A stretch of 64,000 nucleotides of DNA. It comes from JAJFUE01 sp041687335. GTDB taxonomy: Bacteria > Sumerlaeota > Sumerlaeia > MVZB01. The stretch is taken from contig JAWLCE010000009.1 in NCBI GenBank assembly GCA_041687335.1, forward strand, positions 57,363-121,362, read 5' to 3'. Made by a program: the position numbers and the translations under genes. Below are positions 49,990-58,022 of this stretch, piece by piece (the first letter of the stretch is position 1; each line of letters starts with the position of its first letter). The notes below the pieces were generated by a model. The model ran no database searches, had not been told where the DNA came from, and saw nothing but the letters and a program-made list of their open reading frames with translations.

Positions 49990-50005
49990 AGCAGACTTCG
50001 TGCCA
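49990..50005 (-). promoter_or_regulatory. Sigma-54 promoter of the Cys-rich gene
   Basis: The minus strand reads TGGCACG, 4 nt, CTGCT, against the consensus TGGCACG-N4-TTGCW: one mismatch, with the essential GG and GC at the right 10-bp distance. CT precedes it as in the extended consensus. The expected start is about 31 nt before the ATG, leaving room for the ribosome site. The 229-bp gap up to the kinase gene end would hold the activator sites; none was clear, apart from GTGGCCAC at 50078-50085. Confidence 0.8.
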
Positions 50006-50177
50006 GCACCAGTCTTTGTGATGTCTTTATCTTGAAATGAGGTGTAAGTGGAGCATTATCAGGTGGATGAGGCGGTTGTGGCCACGGGCGGCAGCGTCAA
50101 CGGAGGCGCCAGATGAAGCCTTGACTTGTGGTGTATGAGACAACTTGGCGTCTGAAATCAATCAAGCTGATCCTCAA

Positions 50178-51368
50178 TCAGCGCCTGTGCGGCGCGGGGG
50201 AGGGCGCGACGGGCAACTCAATAATGAAGCGGGCGCCCTCCCGCGCGCCTTCATCCAGCCGGATTGAGCCGTCGTGGTTGGCGAGGATTTGATGGCTGAT
50301 CGAGAGGCCGAGGCCGGTGCCTTGATCCTTTGTGGTAAAGAAGGGATTGAAGATGCGATCGGCGCGGTCGGCCGGGACGCCGGGGCCATTATCGCTGATC
50401 GCAATGCGCACGCGTTCCCTGCCGGTCGGCTCGGCCTCCACCCGCACGTGCCCGGGACCGGGCAAGGCCTGGAGCGCGTTGAGGAGCAGATTGATCAGGA
50501 CCTGCTGCATCAGGTTTTCGTTGATCGCCAGCGAAGGCAGGCCCGCGGGCACTTGGTCCTCCAGCACGACGCGCTGGGCTTGCATCTGCTTGCCCAGCAG
50601 CAGACGTATGCGTTCGAGAACCCGGGCCAGGTCGCAATGCTGGCCATTCTCGGAGCGCTGGGCGCGGGTGTAGTCCATGAAGTTGCGCAGCACGTGGTCC
50701 AGGCGCTCGGTTTCCTCAACCATGATGCGGCTGAATTCCTCGCGGTGAGTGGGGTCTGTCTTCGGGTCGCCAAGGATTTCGGCCGCCCCACGGATCGAGG
50801 CCAGCGGGGAGCGGATTTCATGGGCCAGCCCCGCCGAAAGCTGGCCGAGCGCCCCGAGCCGGTCGGCCCGGCGCAGTTGTTCCTCGATCTCCAGGACCTC
50901 GCGCGTGCGTTGGCGCAGCCGCTCGAGGGCATCGGCCAGACCTCGTTCATGGGCGCGCCGGCGATCGGTCAGGTAGCCGGTCACCCCGCCGATCAGCATG
51001 AAAGCCAGAGCCTCGAGCAGGCGAAGGAAGATCGGCACATCTGGGGCGGCGCCATGGATGTGGTTCGCATGGTGTGCGTGGGGATCGAATCGGAAAATCA
51101 GGTGCGGGAAGAAGAAGGCGCTGATGGCGACGGCGGCGGTGATTCCCCCGCGCCAGCCATACCACAATCCCGCCAGGATGATCGGGACGTAAAGCAGATG
51201 GCGGTGAAGGTCGTGCAGAGGCATCGTCATCGGCGTGACGGGGGTTGCATAGTGGATGACCATCAGGGACCCGGTGCCTGCCACCAGCGAGCCGATGCGG
51301 AGCACATGCATGAGGCCGGGACTGATACGCGGTGTCTGTGCGGGGGTGTGGCTTTCAGTCGACTTCAT
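50178..51368 (-). CDS. Membrane sensor histidine kinase with His-rich periplasmic loop
   Basis: 396 residues. Four predicted membrane helices (about 22-40, 58-72, 75-92, 112-133). With the N-terminus inside, both loops 1-2 and 3-4 face the periplasm: the first has TPMTMPLHDLHRH, the second FDPHAHHANHIHGAAPD with five His in nine residues. The cytoplasmic part has the HisKA phospho-acceptor H183 in GLAHEIRSPLASIRGAAEIL and an ATPase domain (NLLLNALQALP, DNGPGVP, TTKDQGTGLGLSI). The His/Met loops suggest sensing of a transition metal, as in ZraS-like kinases. The ATG lies inside the regulator gene (14-nt overlap). Confidence 0.9.
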   Translation of the reverse strand: MKSTESHTPAQTPRISPGLMHVLRIGSLVAGTGSLMVIHYATPVTPMTMPLHDLHRHLLYVPIILAGLWYGWRGGITAAVAISAFFFPHLIFRFDPHAHHANHIHGAAPDVPIFLRLLEALAFMLIGGVTGYLTDRRRAHERGLADALERLRQRTREVLEIEEQLRRADRLGALGQLSAGLAHEIRSPLASIRGAAEILGDPKTDPTHREEFSRIMVEETERLDHVLRNFMDYTRAQRSENGQHCDLARVLERIRLLLGKQMQAQRVVLEDQVPAGLPSLAINENLMQQVLINLLLNALQALPGPGHVRVEAEPTGRERVRIAISDNGPGVPADRADRIFNPFFTTKDQGTGLGLSISHQILANHDGSIRLDEGAREGARFIIELPVAPSPAPHRR

Positions 51369-52710
51369 GCTTTTGCATCCGGTAGATCAGCTTTTGGCGG
51401 CTGATGCCCAAGAGCGCGGCCGCACGCGTCTGGTTCCCTTGGGCCTTGTGCAGCGCGGCGCGGATCAGGTCGCGCTCAAGCTGGTCCAGCACGATGCCGC
51501 CCTCGGGCAGCTGGAGGCTCCCATTGGCGGACAGCGGGGCGGAGCACGGTTCAGGCAAGATGAAATCGGCGTCGGTCAGCCGCTCGGGATCGATCCGCAG
51601 GGCCAGCGCCCGCTCAACCATGTTCTCGAGCTCGCGAACATTGCCGGGCCAGCTGTAGCGGCGCAGGCACTCCAGCGCCGACGGTTCGAGCTTGACCTCG
51701 GGCTCGCCCAGCCGCCGCAGGAAGTGTCGGGCCAACAGGGGAATGTCCTCGAGCCGCTCGCGCAGCGGGGGGACCGTCAGCGGAACGACGTTGAGACGGA
51801 AATAGAGGTCGCGCCGGAAGCTCCCTGATTCGACCAGCTGCTCCAGGTCCTGATGGGTGGCGGCCAGGATGCGAACATCGATCGGCACCGGCTTGCTTGA
51901 CCCGACCGGCTCGACCTGGCGCTCCTGGAGTGAGCGCAGCAGCTTGGCCTGCAGCTCCAGCGGCATGTCGCCGATTTCGTCCAGGAAGAGGGTGCCCCCC
52001 GAGGCGGCCTGGAAGCGCCCCTCGCGGTCGCTGTCGGCGCCGGTGAACGAACCCCGGAGGTGGCCGAACAGCTCGCTTTCGAGCAGGGCCGGCGGGATGG
52101 CGGCGCAATTGACGGCAACGAAGCGCCCCTCGCGGCGCGGGCTGGCCTGGTGCAGGGCGCGCGCCACCAGTTCCTTGCCGGTGCCGCTTTCACCGCGGAT
52201 CAGGACGGTGGTGTCGCGGAAGGCAACCCGCGTCATCACGTCGAAGAGCCGGCGCATCGGTTCGGAGGAGCCGATGATTTTTTCGAAGCTGAAGCGGTCG
52301 GCCAGTTGCTCGCGCAGGGCCTCATTTTCGCGAGCCAGCCGCGAGGGGCGCAGCGCGCGCTCGACCTTCTCGAGCAGGCTGTGTCGGTCGAAGGGCTTGG
52401 TAATGAAATCGCTGGCGCCGCGCTGCATCGCCTCGACGGCCATTTCGATGTCGCCATGGGCGGTGATCAGAATGACGGGCAGGCTTGGGCGGGTGGCCCG
52501 TGCGCGGCTGAGCAACTCCAGCCCGTCCAGGCCCGGCATGCGCACGTCGCTCAGCAGCAGGTCGAACTCGGCCTCGCCCAGGCGCCGCCAGGCTTCCTCG
52601 CCATTGCCGACGATAGACAGCTCCGCCCCGGCTTGGCTGAGGTTATACTCCATGACCTTCTGGAAGTTGGGGTCATCGTCAGCAAGGAGGATGCGAGCGC
52701 CAAGGGACAT
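51355..52710 (-). CDS. NtrC-family sigma-54 response regulator
   Basis: 451 residues from the ATG at 52710. Receiver domain with ILLADDDPNF and phospho-Asp D55 in LLLSDVRMPGLDG; AAA+ domain with Walker A GESGTGKELVARALH, the sigma-54 contact loop as GSFTGA (GAFTGA in most), Walker B GGTLFLDEIGDM, and RRDLYFRLNV; C-terminal Fis-type HTH (NQTRAAALLGISRQKLIYRM). It activates sigma-54 promoters when phosphorylated by its kinase, which overlaps and follows it. The only matching promoter found nearby is that of the Cys-rich gene. A TGCATATGCA palindrome at 52763-52772 in its own upstream region may be a control site. Confidence 0.95.
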   Translation of the reverse strand: MSLGARILLADDDPNFQKVMEYNLSQAGAELSIVGNGEEAWRRLGEAEFDLLLSDVRMPGLDGLELLSRARATRPSLPVILITAHGDIEMAVEAMQRGASDFITKPFDRHSLLEKVERALRPSRLARENEALREQLADRFSFEKIIGSSEPMRRLFDVMTRVAFRDTTVLIRGESGTGKELVARALHQASPRREGRFVAVNCAAIPPALLESELFGHLRGSFTGADSDREGRFQAASGGTLFLDEIGDMPLELQAKLLRSLQERQVEPVGSSKPVPIDVRILAATHQDLEQLVESGSFRRDLYFRLNVVPLTVPPLRERLEDIPLLARHFLRRLGEPEVKLEPSALECLRRYSWPGNVRELENMVERALALRIDPERLTDADFILPEPCSAPLSANGSLQLPEGGIVLDQLERDLIRAALHKAQGNQTRAAALLGISRQKLIYRMQKHEVD

Positions 52711-52762
52711 GGTAATTTTTGCCACACTCTTTGGTTGATACGCAGCAGTCGAAAGAAGTCGC

Positions 52763-52772
52763 TGCATATGCA
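52763..52772. promoter_or_regulatory. Palindrome in the regulator/hemerythrin divergent region
   Basis: TGCATATGCA, a 10-bp perfect palindrome in the 203-bp gap between the divergent regulator and hemerythrin genes. It may be a binding site. A possible hemerythrin-side promoter has TACAAT at about 52870 but only a weak -35. Confidence 0.3.
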
Positions 52773-52913
52773 ACAGCATAGCATGGCAGGCTGCCGAAAA
52801 TCCTGAATAAACGCCATTTTGGTCATGAATATAAAGCGAAAAAATTTGCATCTGGTCATTGGGGTCCGAATACAATGAAACGGACATGAATGTGCGAAAC
52901 GAGGAGCGGACCC

Positions 52914-53504
52914 ATGCGTGCGATTGAGGAACTGCTGGCCGAGCACCGTTTGATCTGGCAGGTCTTTAACGCCGTGGAGGCCCCGCTGCGAGTCATGGAG
53001 CTGAAGGGGGTGGTGGCGCGCGAGTTGCTCGAGCAATTGCTTGAGTTCGCCACACAGTATTGTGACCGCTACCACCACGTTCGCGAGGAGGACCTGTTGA
53101 TCGGCAGGCTGCATGAGGCGCGACTGGTCGAGAAGGGCGGGGCAGCGGACCTGGTGCTGCAGGAGCACCGCATGGCGCGTTATCGGCTGGATCGGCTGCG
53201 CGAGCTGTTGCCGGTCGCCGCGGCGGGTGACCGACAGGCCCATGGTGAGCTGGTCAAAACTTTACGCAGTTATACCAGCCTGCTCCGGTGCCATATCGGC
53301 ATGGAGGACCGGCTGTTCTTCCCGCAGGCCGAGCGGGCGTTAAGTCAATCCGCGCGCGCGGCGCTGGAGCAGGAATTTGCCGACATGGCGGCCGCCGGCG
53401 GCCACGAACTGGCAATGCGCTATGAGGCGCTGGGGGAGCGGCTTATTGAGGAGTGCGAAAGCTGGGCGGCGCAGGCCGCAGCCCAGCCAATCGGGCCTGG
53501 CTAA
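52914..53504 (+). CDS. Hemerythrin-like (HHE domain) protein
   Basis: 196 residues from the ATG at 52914 (GAGGAG 7 nt upstream). A helical bundle with the di-iron ligand pattern: H10 in LLAEHRLIWQ, His and Glu in CDRYHHVREEDLL, His in LQEHRMARYR, and the final His plus Glu/Asp in LRCHIGMEDRLFFP. Such cytoplasmic proteins bind O2, or handle NO or iron; one-domain proteins are often oxygen sensors or scavengers in anaerobes. It is divergent from the sigma-54 regulator and convergent with the methyltransferase gene, whose end is 4 bp away. Confidence 0.85.
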   Translation: MRAIEELLAEHRLIWQVFNAVEAPLRVMELKGVVARELLEQLLEFATQYCDRYHHVREEDLLIGRLHEARLVEKGGAADLVLQEHRMARYRLDRLRELLPVAAAGDRQAHGELVKTLRSYTSLLRCHIGMEDRLFFPQAERALSQSARAALEQEFADMAAAGGHELAMRYEALGERLIEECESWAAQAAAQPIGPG

Positions 53505-53508
53505 CGGC

Positions 53509-54129
53509 TCAATCCACTGAATTGACGCAGCGAACCGCCGTCCAGTTGCCAAGGAAATCGATCGGCTCGATCGACTCAATCTGCAGGTCGCACTGGCGGA
53601 ACAGCTTACGCATGTCGAGGTCGGTGTAGAAGCCGACGCGATAGCAGATCGGCGAAACCAGCTTCTCGACGGCCGCCTTGATGGGGTTCTCGCTCATGAA
53701 GTGGTTGAGGAAGACCAGCCTGCCGCCGGGCTTGCAAACGCGCTTCATCTCCTTGACGACGGCCACCGGGTCGGGAACGGTGGAGATGAAATAGGCCGCC
53801 AGCACGCGGTCGAAGCTATTGTCGGGAAAGTCGAGCCGGGTGGCATCCATCTTGATGAACTCGACGTGGTTCATTTCAAGTTTTTCGGCGCGCCGGCGGG
53901 CATGCTCGAGCATTTTTTCGGACAGGTCGATGCCGGTGATCTTGATGTTGCGCGGCAGCATGGGCAGCGAGAGACCCGTGCCGATGCCCACCTCGAGCAG
54001 GTGATCGCCCGGCGAGAGGTTGAGCAGCTCGGGGGCCATCACGCGGCCGTTCTGGAAGACCCAGCCAAAGACAAAATCATAGACGCCGGAGTAGAAATTA
54101 TAGACCTTCTCCACATATTCGACAGTCAC
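53509..54129 (-). CDS. SAM-dependent methyltransferase, phospholipid N-methyltransferase (PmtA)-like
   Basis: 206 residues from the GTG at 54129, chosen because the conserved part starts right after it (TVEYVEKVYNFYSGVYDFVF) and no ATG fits. Class I fold: motif I in HLLEVGIGTGLSLPML, acidic end of beta-2 in ITGIDLSEKML, IKMDATRLDFPDNSFDRVLA, and motif post-II KPGGRLVFLNHF. The N-terminal YDFVFGW...NGR block and the GIGTGLSLP motif are like the Rhodobacter PmtA family that methylates phosphatidylethanolamine. Ubiquinone/menaquinone methyltransferases are the main alternative. Confidence 0.75.
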   Translation of the reverse strand: MTVEYVEKVYNFYSGVYDFVFGWVFQNGRVMAPELLNLSPGDHLLEVGIGTGLSLPMLPRNIKITGIDLSEKMLEHARRRAEKLEMNHVEFIKMDATRLDFPDNSFDRVLAAYFISTVPDPVAVVKEMKRVCKPGGRLVFLNHFMSENPIKAAVEKLVSPICYRVGFYTDLDMRKLFRQCDLQIESIEPIDFLGNWTAVRCVNSVD

Positions 54130-54402
54130 GATACACCGCCCCTGCTGCTGGTCTGTGGAAAATTCCTTCAATGTTGAAGGCTTCCATGATACTGCGCCTG
54201 CCGACCGGAAGGAAGATAAACCGACTGATCGACGCCGAATCGACATCATCCGCTTCCGGTTTGGCAAATGCAAATAAATCTAACGGCCCATGCGAGGCAA
54301 TCGAAGTCTGGCGAATCCTTTCCGCCGATGAGAAGCTTGTTGTATACTACGGACCGCAGGAGCAGGCGGATTTTTGGGATCATTGAGGGCAGACAGCGGA
54401 AA

Positions 54403-55368
54403 ATGGACGTCATCACCGTCAGTTTCATTCTTCCCTGCTTTAACTGCGAGCGCTGGCTGGGGCCGGCGCTCGACAGCCTGCTGGCCCAGACCCGTGGCGA
54501 CTGGGAGGCAATCGTCGTCGATGATGGCTCGACCGACGCCAGCGCGGCGGTGGCCGAGGACTACGGTCGGCGCGACGGCCGCATCCGGTTGCTGCGCAAG
54601 GAGAATGGCGGGGTGGGCAGCGCCCGCAATGCCGGCGCCGCGGCGGCTCGCGGCCGGTTTCTCAATTTTTTTGACGCCGATGACCTGCTGCACCCCGAAT
54701 TTCTGGAAGTCATGCTGGGTGCGCTCGAGGCGCAGCCGGGATGGGCCGGCGTGGCCTGCGATTATGACCTGTTCAATGACGCCGGGCCTTGCGGGGTTCA
54801 TCCGCTGCCCGCCTCCGGCGAGCGGCTGACGGCGGCCGACCTGATCGCCGGGCAGCCTTGGGCGATTCATGGGGCGCTGGTCGAGCGCTCATTGTTCGAG
54901 CGGCTGGGGGGATTCGAGACCTCGCTCAAGAACGCCGAGGACTGGGACTTCTGGCTGCGGGCGCTGGTGGAGGGCGATTTTCTGGCGGTGCGGCGGACGC
55001 TGGCGCATTATCGGCAGCACCCCCAGCAGAAGTCGCGCAACTACCTCCGCATCGCCCGCCACGTCCGGCTGGTGCTCGACCGATTTGCGCGCGCGCAGCC
55101 GGCGCTGGTCACGAATTACGGCCGCGACCGGTTCATGGCCGAGATGCATCGCCAGATGATGGCCTATGCCTGGCGCGCGCGGCGGGACGGGCAGGCGGGC
55201 CAGGCGGCGAGTATCACGCTGGCGGCCTGGGGCTCGGCGCCGCTGAACCAACGGTTGTTCCGGCGCATCCTCAACTTCTGGGCGCCGCTGTCCCTGATCA
55301 ATGCCTATCGCCGGCTGCGCGGATTGCGGCCGCTCGACCAGAATCGAAATCCGCAGGTGGAAACGTAA
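54403..55368 (+). CDS. Family 2 glycosyltransferase
   Basis: 321 residues from the ATG at 54403. GT-A fold: VSFILPCFNCERWLGPALDS, IVVDDGSTDASAAV, GGVGSARNAGAAAARG, and the DxD-like FFDADDLLHPEFLE; WDFWLRAL near residue 185 is the usual acceptor-side motif. No membrane helices. The stop overlaps the start of a second GT2 gene (TAATG). Probably builds a surface glycan. The sugar is not predictable. The 273 bp before it hold no gene or clear signal. Confidence 0.9.
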   Translation: MDVITVSFILPCFNCERWLGPALDSLLAQTRGDWEAIVVDDGSTDASAAVAEDYGRRDGRIRLLRKENGGVGSARNAGAAAARGRFLNFFDADDLLHPEFLEVMLGALEAQPGWAGVACDYDLFNDAGPCGVHPLPASGERLTAADLIAGQPWAIHGALVERSLFERLGGFETSLKNAEDWDFWLRALVEGDFLAVRRTLAHYRQHPQQKSRNYLRIARHVRLVLDRFARAQPALVTNYGRDRFMAEMHRQMMAYAWRARRDGQAGQAASITLAAWGSAPLNQRLFRRILNFWAPLSLINAYRRLRGLRPLDQNRNPQVET

Positions 55369-56393
55369 TGTGTGCCCTTGTCGACCAGTCACCCGCCCGG
55401 CCCCACGTTGAGCACCCTCATCGCACGCCGGCCGTCAGCATCGTCATCCCGTGTTACAACGGCGCGAGCTGGTTGGATGAAACGCTGGCCAGCCTGGCCG
55501 GGCAGAGCTGCGCGGACTGGGAGGCGGTGGTGGTCGATGACGGCTCGACCGATGAGTCGGCCCAGATTGCCCGCCGCTGGCATGGCGGCGACCGGCGCGT
55601 GCGGCTGGTCCAGCAGGCCAACGCCGGCCTGCCGGCCGCGCGCAACGCCGGGGTGCGCGAGTCGCGGGGCCGCTACTTGGTGTTCCTCGACGCCGACGAC
55701 CTGCTCGAGCCCGAGTTTCTGATGCTGATGCGCGACGCGCTCGAGGGTGAGCCCGAGGCGATGGGGATCGCCTGCAGCTTCACGGTCATCGAGGCGGATG
55801 GCTCGACCTTCAGGCAGGAACTGCCGGGCAGTGGCGAATGGCTGACCATCGACGACATCCTGCCGGCCAATGGCTGGCCCCCCCACGCGGCGATGATCCG
55901 GCGTGAGCTGTTCGAGGAGGTGGGGGGTTTCAACCCCGCGCTGCGCAGCGTCGAGGATTGGGATTTCTGGCTCCGCTCGCTGGCGGGGAGTGATTTTCTG
56001 GCGCTGCGCCGGCCGCTGGTGCGCTATCGCAAGCACCCCGGGCAGATGTCATCCAATCACGCGCGGATGGCCGAGTGCATCGCACAGGTGGCCGATGATT
56101 TTGCCCGCCGTCACAGTGATGTGATCGCCCAATATGGCCGGCTGCGCTTCCGGTTCAACATCGCGCTGCTGCTGGTGGTGCAGTCGGCCAAGGCACTGAA
56201 GACCGGCCACCGCGCCATGGCAATTCGGATTTCGTTGAAAGCCCTCTGGCGCGCCCCGTGGAGCATCCAGCTGGTCCGTCGGCTCGCGATCCTCTGGCTG
56301 CCGGCCTCGGCGACGCGGATGATCCTGCGCCTGAAGGGAAAATCCCCGGATGCGGCACCCGCCGGCCCCAACCGACCGAAGAAGATCCCATGA
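55368..56393 (+). CDS. Family 2 glycosyltransferase (second copy)
   Basis: 341 residues from the ATG at 55368. Same architecture as its neighbour: VSIVIPCYNGASWLDETLAS, VVDDGSTDESAQIA, AGLPAARNAGVRESRG, FLDADDLLEPEFL and VEDWDFWLRSL. The two clearly are paralogues arranged in tandem with a one-base overlap. The C-terminus is basic (MILRLKGKSPDAAPAG). The next small gene starts in its last codons (ATGA). Confidence 0.9.
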   Translation: MCALVDQSPARPHVEHPHRTPAVSIVIPCYNGASWLDETLASLAGQSCADWEAVVVDDGSTDESAQIARRWHGGDRRVRLVQQANAGLPAARNAGVRESRGRYLVFLDADDLLEPEFLMLMRDALEGEPEAMGIACSFTVIEADGSTFRQELPGSGEWLTIDDILPANGWPPHAAMIRRELFEEVGGFNPALRSVEDWDFWLRSLAGSDFLALRRPLVRYRKHPGQMSSNHARMAECIAQVADDFARRHSDVIAQYGRLRFRFNIALLLVVQSAKALKTGHRAMAIRISLKALWRAPWSIQLVRRLAILWLPASATRMILRLKGKSPDAAPAGPNRPKKIP

Positions 56394-56758
56394 GCGGCCA
56401 CGACGAGGAGCTCAAGGCGACGAGCGCTGTCATGCTGCTCGAGCTGACGGCCGAGCCGGCGGCGCGGGAGCTTGTGCTGCGCCTCGGGGCCGAGGGTCAC
56501 ACGCTGGGCCTGCTGTGCGGCGGCGAGGGGATCGATGTCCTGGACTTGCAACTGGAGGCTGAGCGCGCCGGCGGCATCACGGTGGCCTTCGAGCAGCTCG
56601 ACCCGGCGACGGCGATCGAACGGATGATCGACTTCTTTGGCCGGCTCGATGAAATCATCTGCCGGACGCCGGAGCTGGCGGCGACCTTCGAGGCCGAGCT
56701 GGCCAAACGGCCTGCCGGGCGCCGGCCACGCCTGACGCGGCATGGGGCCGGAGAATAA
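56390..56758 (+). CDS. Small protein of unknown function, degenerate Rossmann/SDR-like
   Basis: 122 residues, start at the ATG overlapping the GT stop. SVMLLELT-type beta strand, helix (EPAARELVLRLGAEGHTLGL), then GGITVAFEQLDPATAIERMI and DFFGRLDEIICRTPELA. The order and spacing follow the first half of short-chain dehydrogenases (strand, helix, G.A..D...A....V......G..D.L), but the G-x3-G-x-G cofactor motif and the catalytic half are missing. It may be a broken or repurposed dehydrogenase. I know no family name. Coupling to the GT genes is by overlap. Confidence 0.55.
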   Translation: MSGHDEELKATSAVMLLELTAEPAARELVLRLGAEGHTLGLLCGGEGIDVLDLQLEAERAGGITVAFEQLDPATAIERMIDFFGRLDEIICRTPELAATFEAELAKRPAGRRPRLTRHGAGE

Positions 56759-56786
56759 ACAAACTAAAATTCTGGAGATCAACCGG

Positions 56787-57752
56787 ATGGCGGCGGACGC
56801 AATCTTTCGCGGGCGGATCGGCATCATCGGCGCGGGCGCGCTGGGCGCCTATTACGGCGGCCGACTGGCGCGCGGCGGGGCGGATGTGCACTTTCTCATG
56901 CGCTCGGATTATGAGGCGGTGCGCGACCATGGGCTCGAGGTCAGTTCCCCGCGCGGCAGCTTTCGCCTGAAGCCGCCGGTCTATCCCTCGGCGGCGGCGC
57001 TGGGGCGCTGCGATCTGCTGCTGATCGGGCTCAAGACCACGCAGAACGAGGCGCTGGGTGAGCTGCTGGCGCCGACGGCCGGACCGGAAACAATCATCCT
57101 GAGCCTGCAGAACGGCCTGGGGAGCGAGGAACAGATCGTGGCGGCGCTGGCACCGCTGGGGCTGCCGGGCGACCCGCGCGAGCGCATCATCGGCGGCACG
57201 GCGTTCCTGTGCAGCAACCGGATCGCGCCGGGGGTGATCAGCCATACCGACTACGGCTGGGTCTCCATCGCCGAGATGAGCGGCCCGCCACGCCCACGCA
57301 CGCATGAGGTGGCGGAGCTTTTCAAGCGGGGGGAGGTGCCGTGCTCGGTCGAGGAGTCACTGGCCTACATCCGCTGGCGCAAGCTGCTCTGGAATGTGCC
57401 GTTCAACGGGTTGGGGGCGGCGGGGTTGGGGGCCGACGCGGCGGCGGTGCTTGCGGACGACGCGCTCGAGCCGGCGGCGCGTGGGTTGATGGCCGAGGTG
57501 ATCTCCGCCGCCCGGGCGGATGACGTGGCGCTGGACCCCGCCCAGATCGAGAAGATGATGATCTCAACGGTGAGCATGGGGCATTACAAAAGTTCGATGC
57601 AACTGGATTGGGAGGCGGGCCGGCCGCTGGAGGTCGAATCGATTCTCGGCGAGCCGCTGCGCCGCGCCCGTCGCGCCGGCATCCCGACGCCGCGCCTGGA
57701 ATTGCTCTATGGTCTGGTGCGGCGCGTGGATGGCGCCCGGTGCGAGGGGTAG
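56787..57752 (+). CDS. panE: 2-dehydropantoate 2-reductase family protein (PanE/ApbA)
   Basis: 321 residues from the ATG at 56787 (GGAG 9 nt upstream). N-terminal Rossmann domain IGIIGAGALGAYYGGRLARG, catalytic Lys in YIRWRKLLWNVPFNGLGA, and the C-terminal SSMQLDWEAGRPLEVESILG with the conserved Ser, Asp and Glu. It makes pantoate for coenzyme A using NADPH. Other ketopantoate reductase-like proteins share this pattern, so the exact role is likely but not certain. No other pan genes are nearby. Its 3' end overlaps the Cys-rich gene on the opposite strand by 46 bp. Confidence 0.85.
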   Translation: MAADAIFRGRIGIIGAGALGAYYGGRLARGGADVHFLMRSDYEAVRDHGLEVSSPRGSFRLKPPVYPSAAALGRCDLLLIGLKTTQNEALGELLAPTAGPETIILSLQNGLGSEEQIVAALAPLGLPGDPRERIIGGTAFLCSNRIAPGVISHTDYGWVSIAEMSGPPRPRTHEVAELFKRGEVPCSVEESLAYIRWRKLLWNVPFNGLGAAGLGADAAAVLADDALEPAARGLMAEVISAARADDVALDPAQIEKMMISTVSMGHYKSSMQLDWEAGRPLEVESILGEPLRRARRAGIPTPRLELLYGLVRRVDGARCEG

Positions 57753-57964
57753 GCTTTGGGTGGCGCAGCAGCGGGTTGGATGGTTTCGGTGGCCGTAGCG
57801 GGGGGTTCGGCTTTCGAGCCGCAGCCCTGGGCGACGGGGCAGCCGCTGCAAGTGTTGCAGCCGGGGGTAGCGTCCGCGCTGGATCGGCGGGGGCGCCAGA
57901 GAGCGCCAAGGTAGGCCAGCGCGGCGACCACGATCAGCAACGTGAGCAGGCTTTGCAGGTCCAT
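57707..57964 (-). CDS. FeoB-associated Cys-rich membrane protein
   Basis: 85 residues: an N-terminal membrane helix (LLTLLIVVAALAYLGALW) and the Cys motif CNTCSGCPVAQGC, characteristic of small proteins encoded next to feoB. GGAG lies 8 nt before the ATG, and it follows feoB by 58 bp on the same strand. Its last 16 codons overlap the panE gene on the other strand; the true end may be the same, as no earlier stop exists. Probable role is as part of ferrous iron uptake (partner of FeoB). Confidence 0.8.
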   Translation of the reverse strand: MDLQSLLTLLIVVAALAYLGALWRPRRSSADATPGCNTCSGCPVAQGCGSKAEPPATATETIQPAAAPPKAYPSHRAPSTRRTRP

Positions 57965-58022
57965 TGGATCGGCTCCTGGCCATTACAGCTCGGAACTTGA
58001 ATCAAGCGCGGAACCTCGGAGC

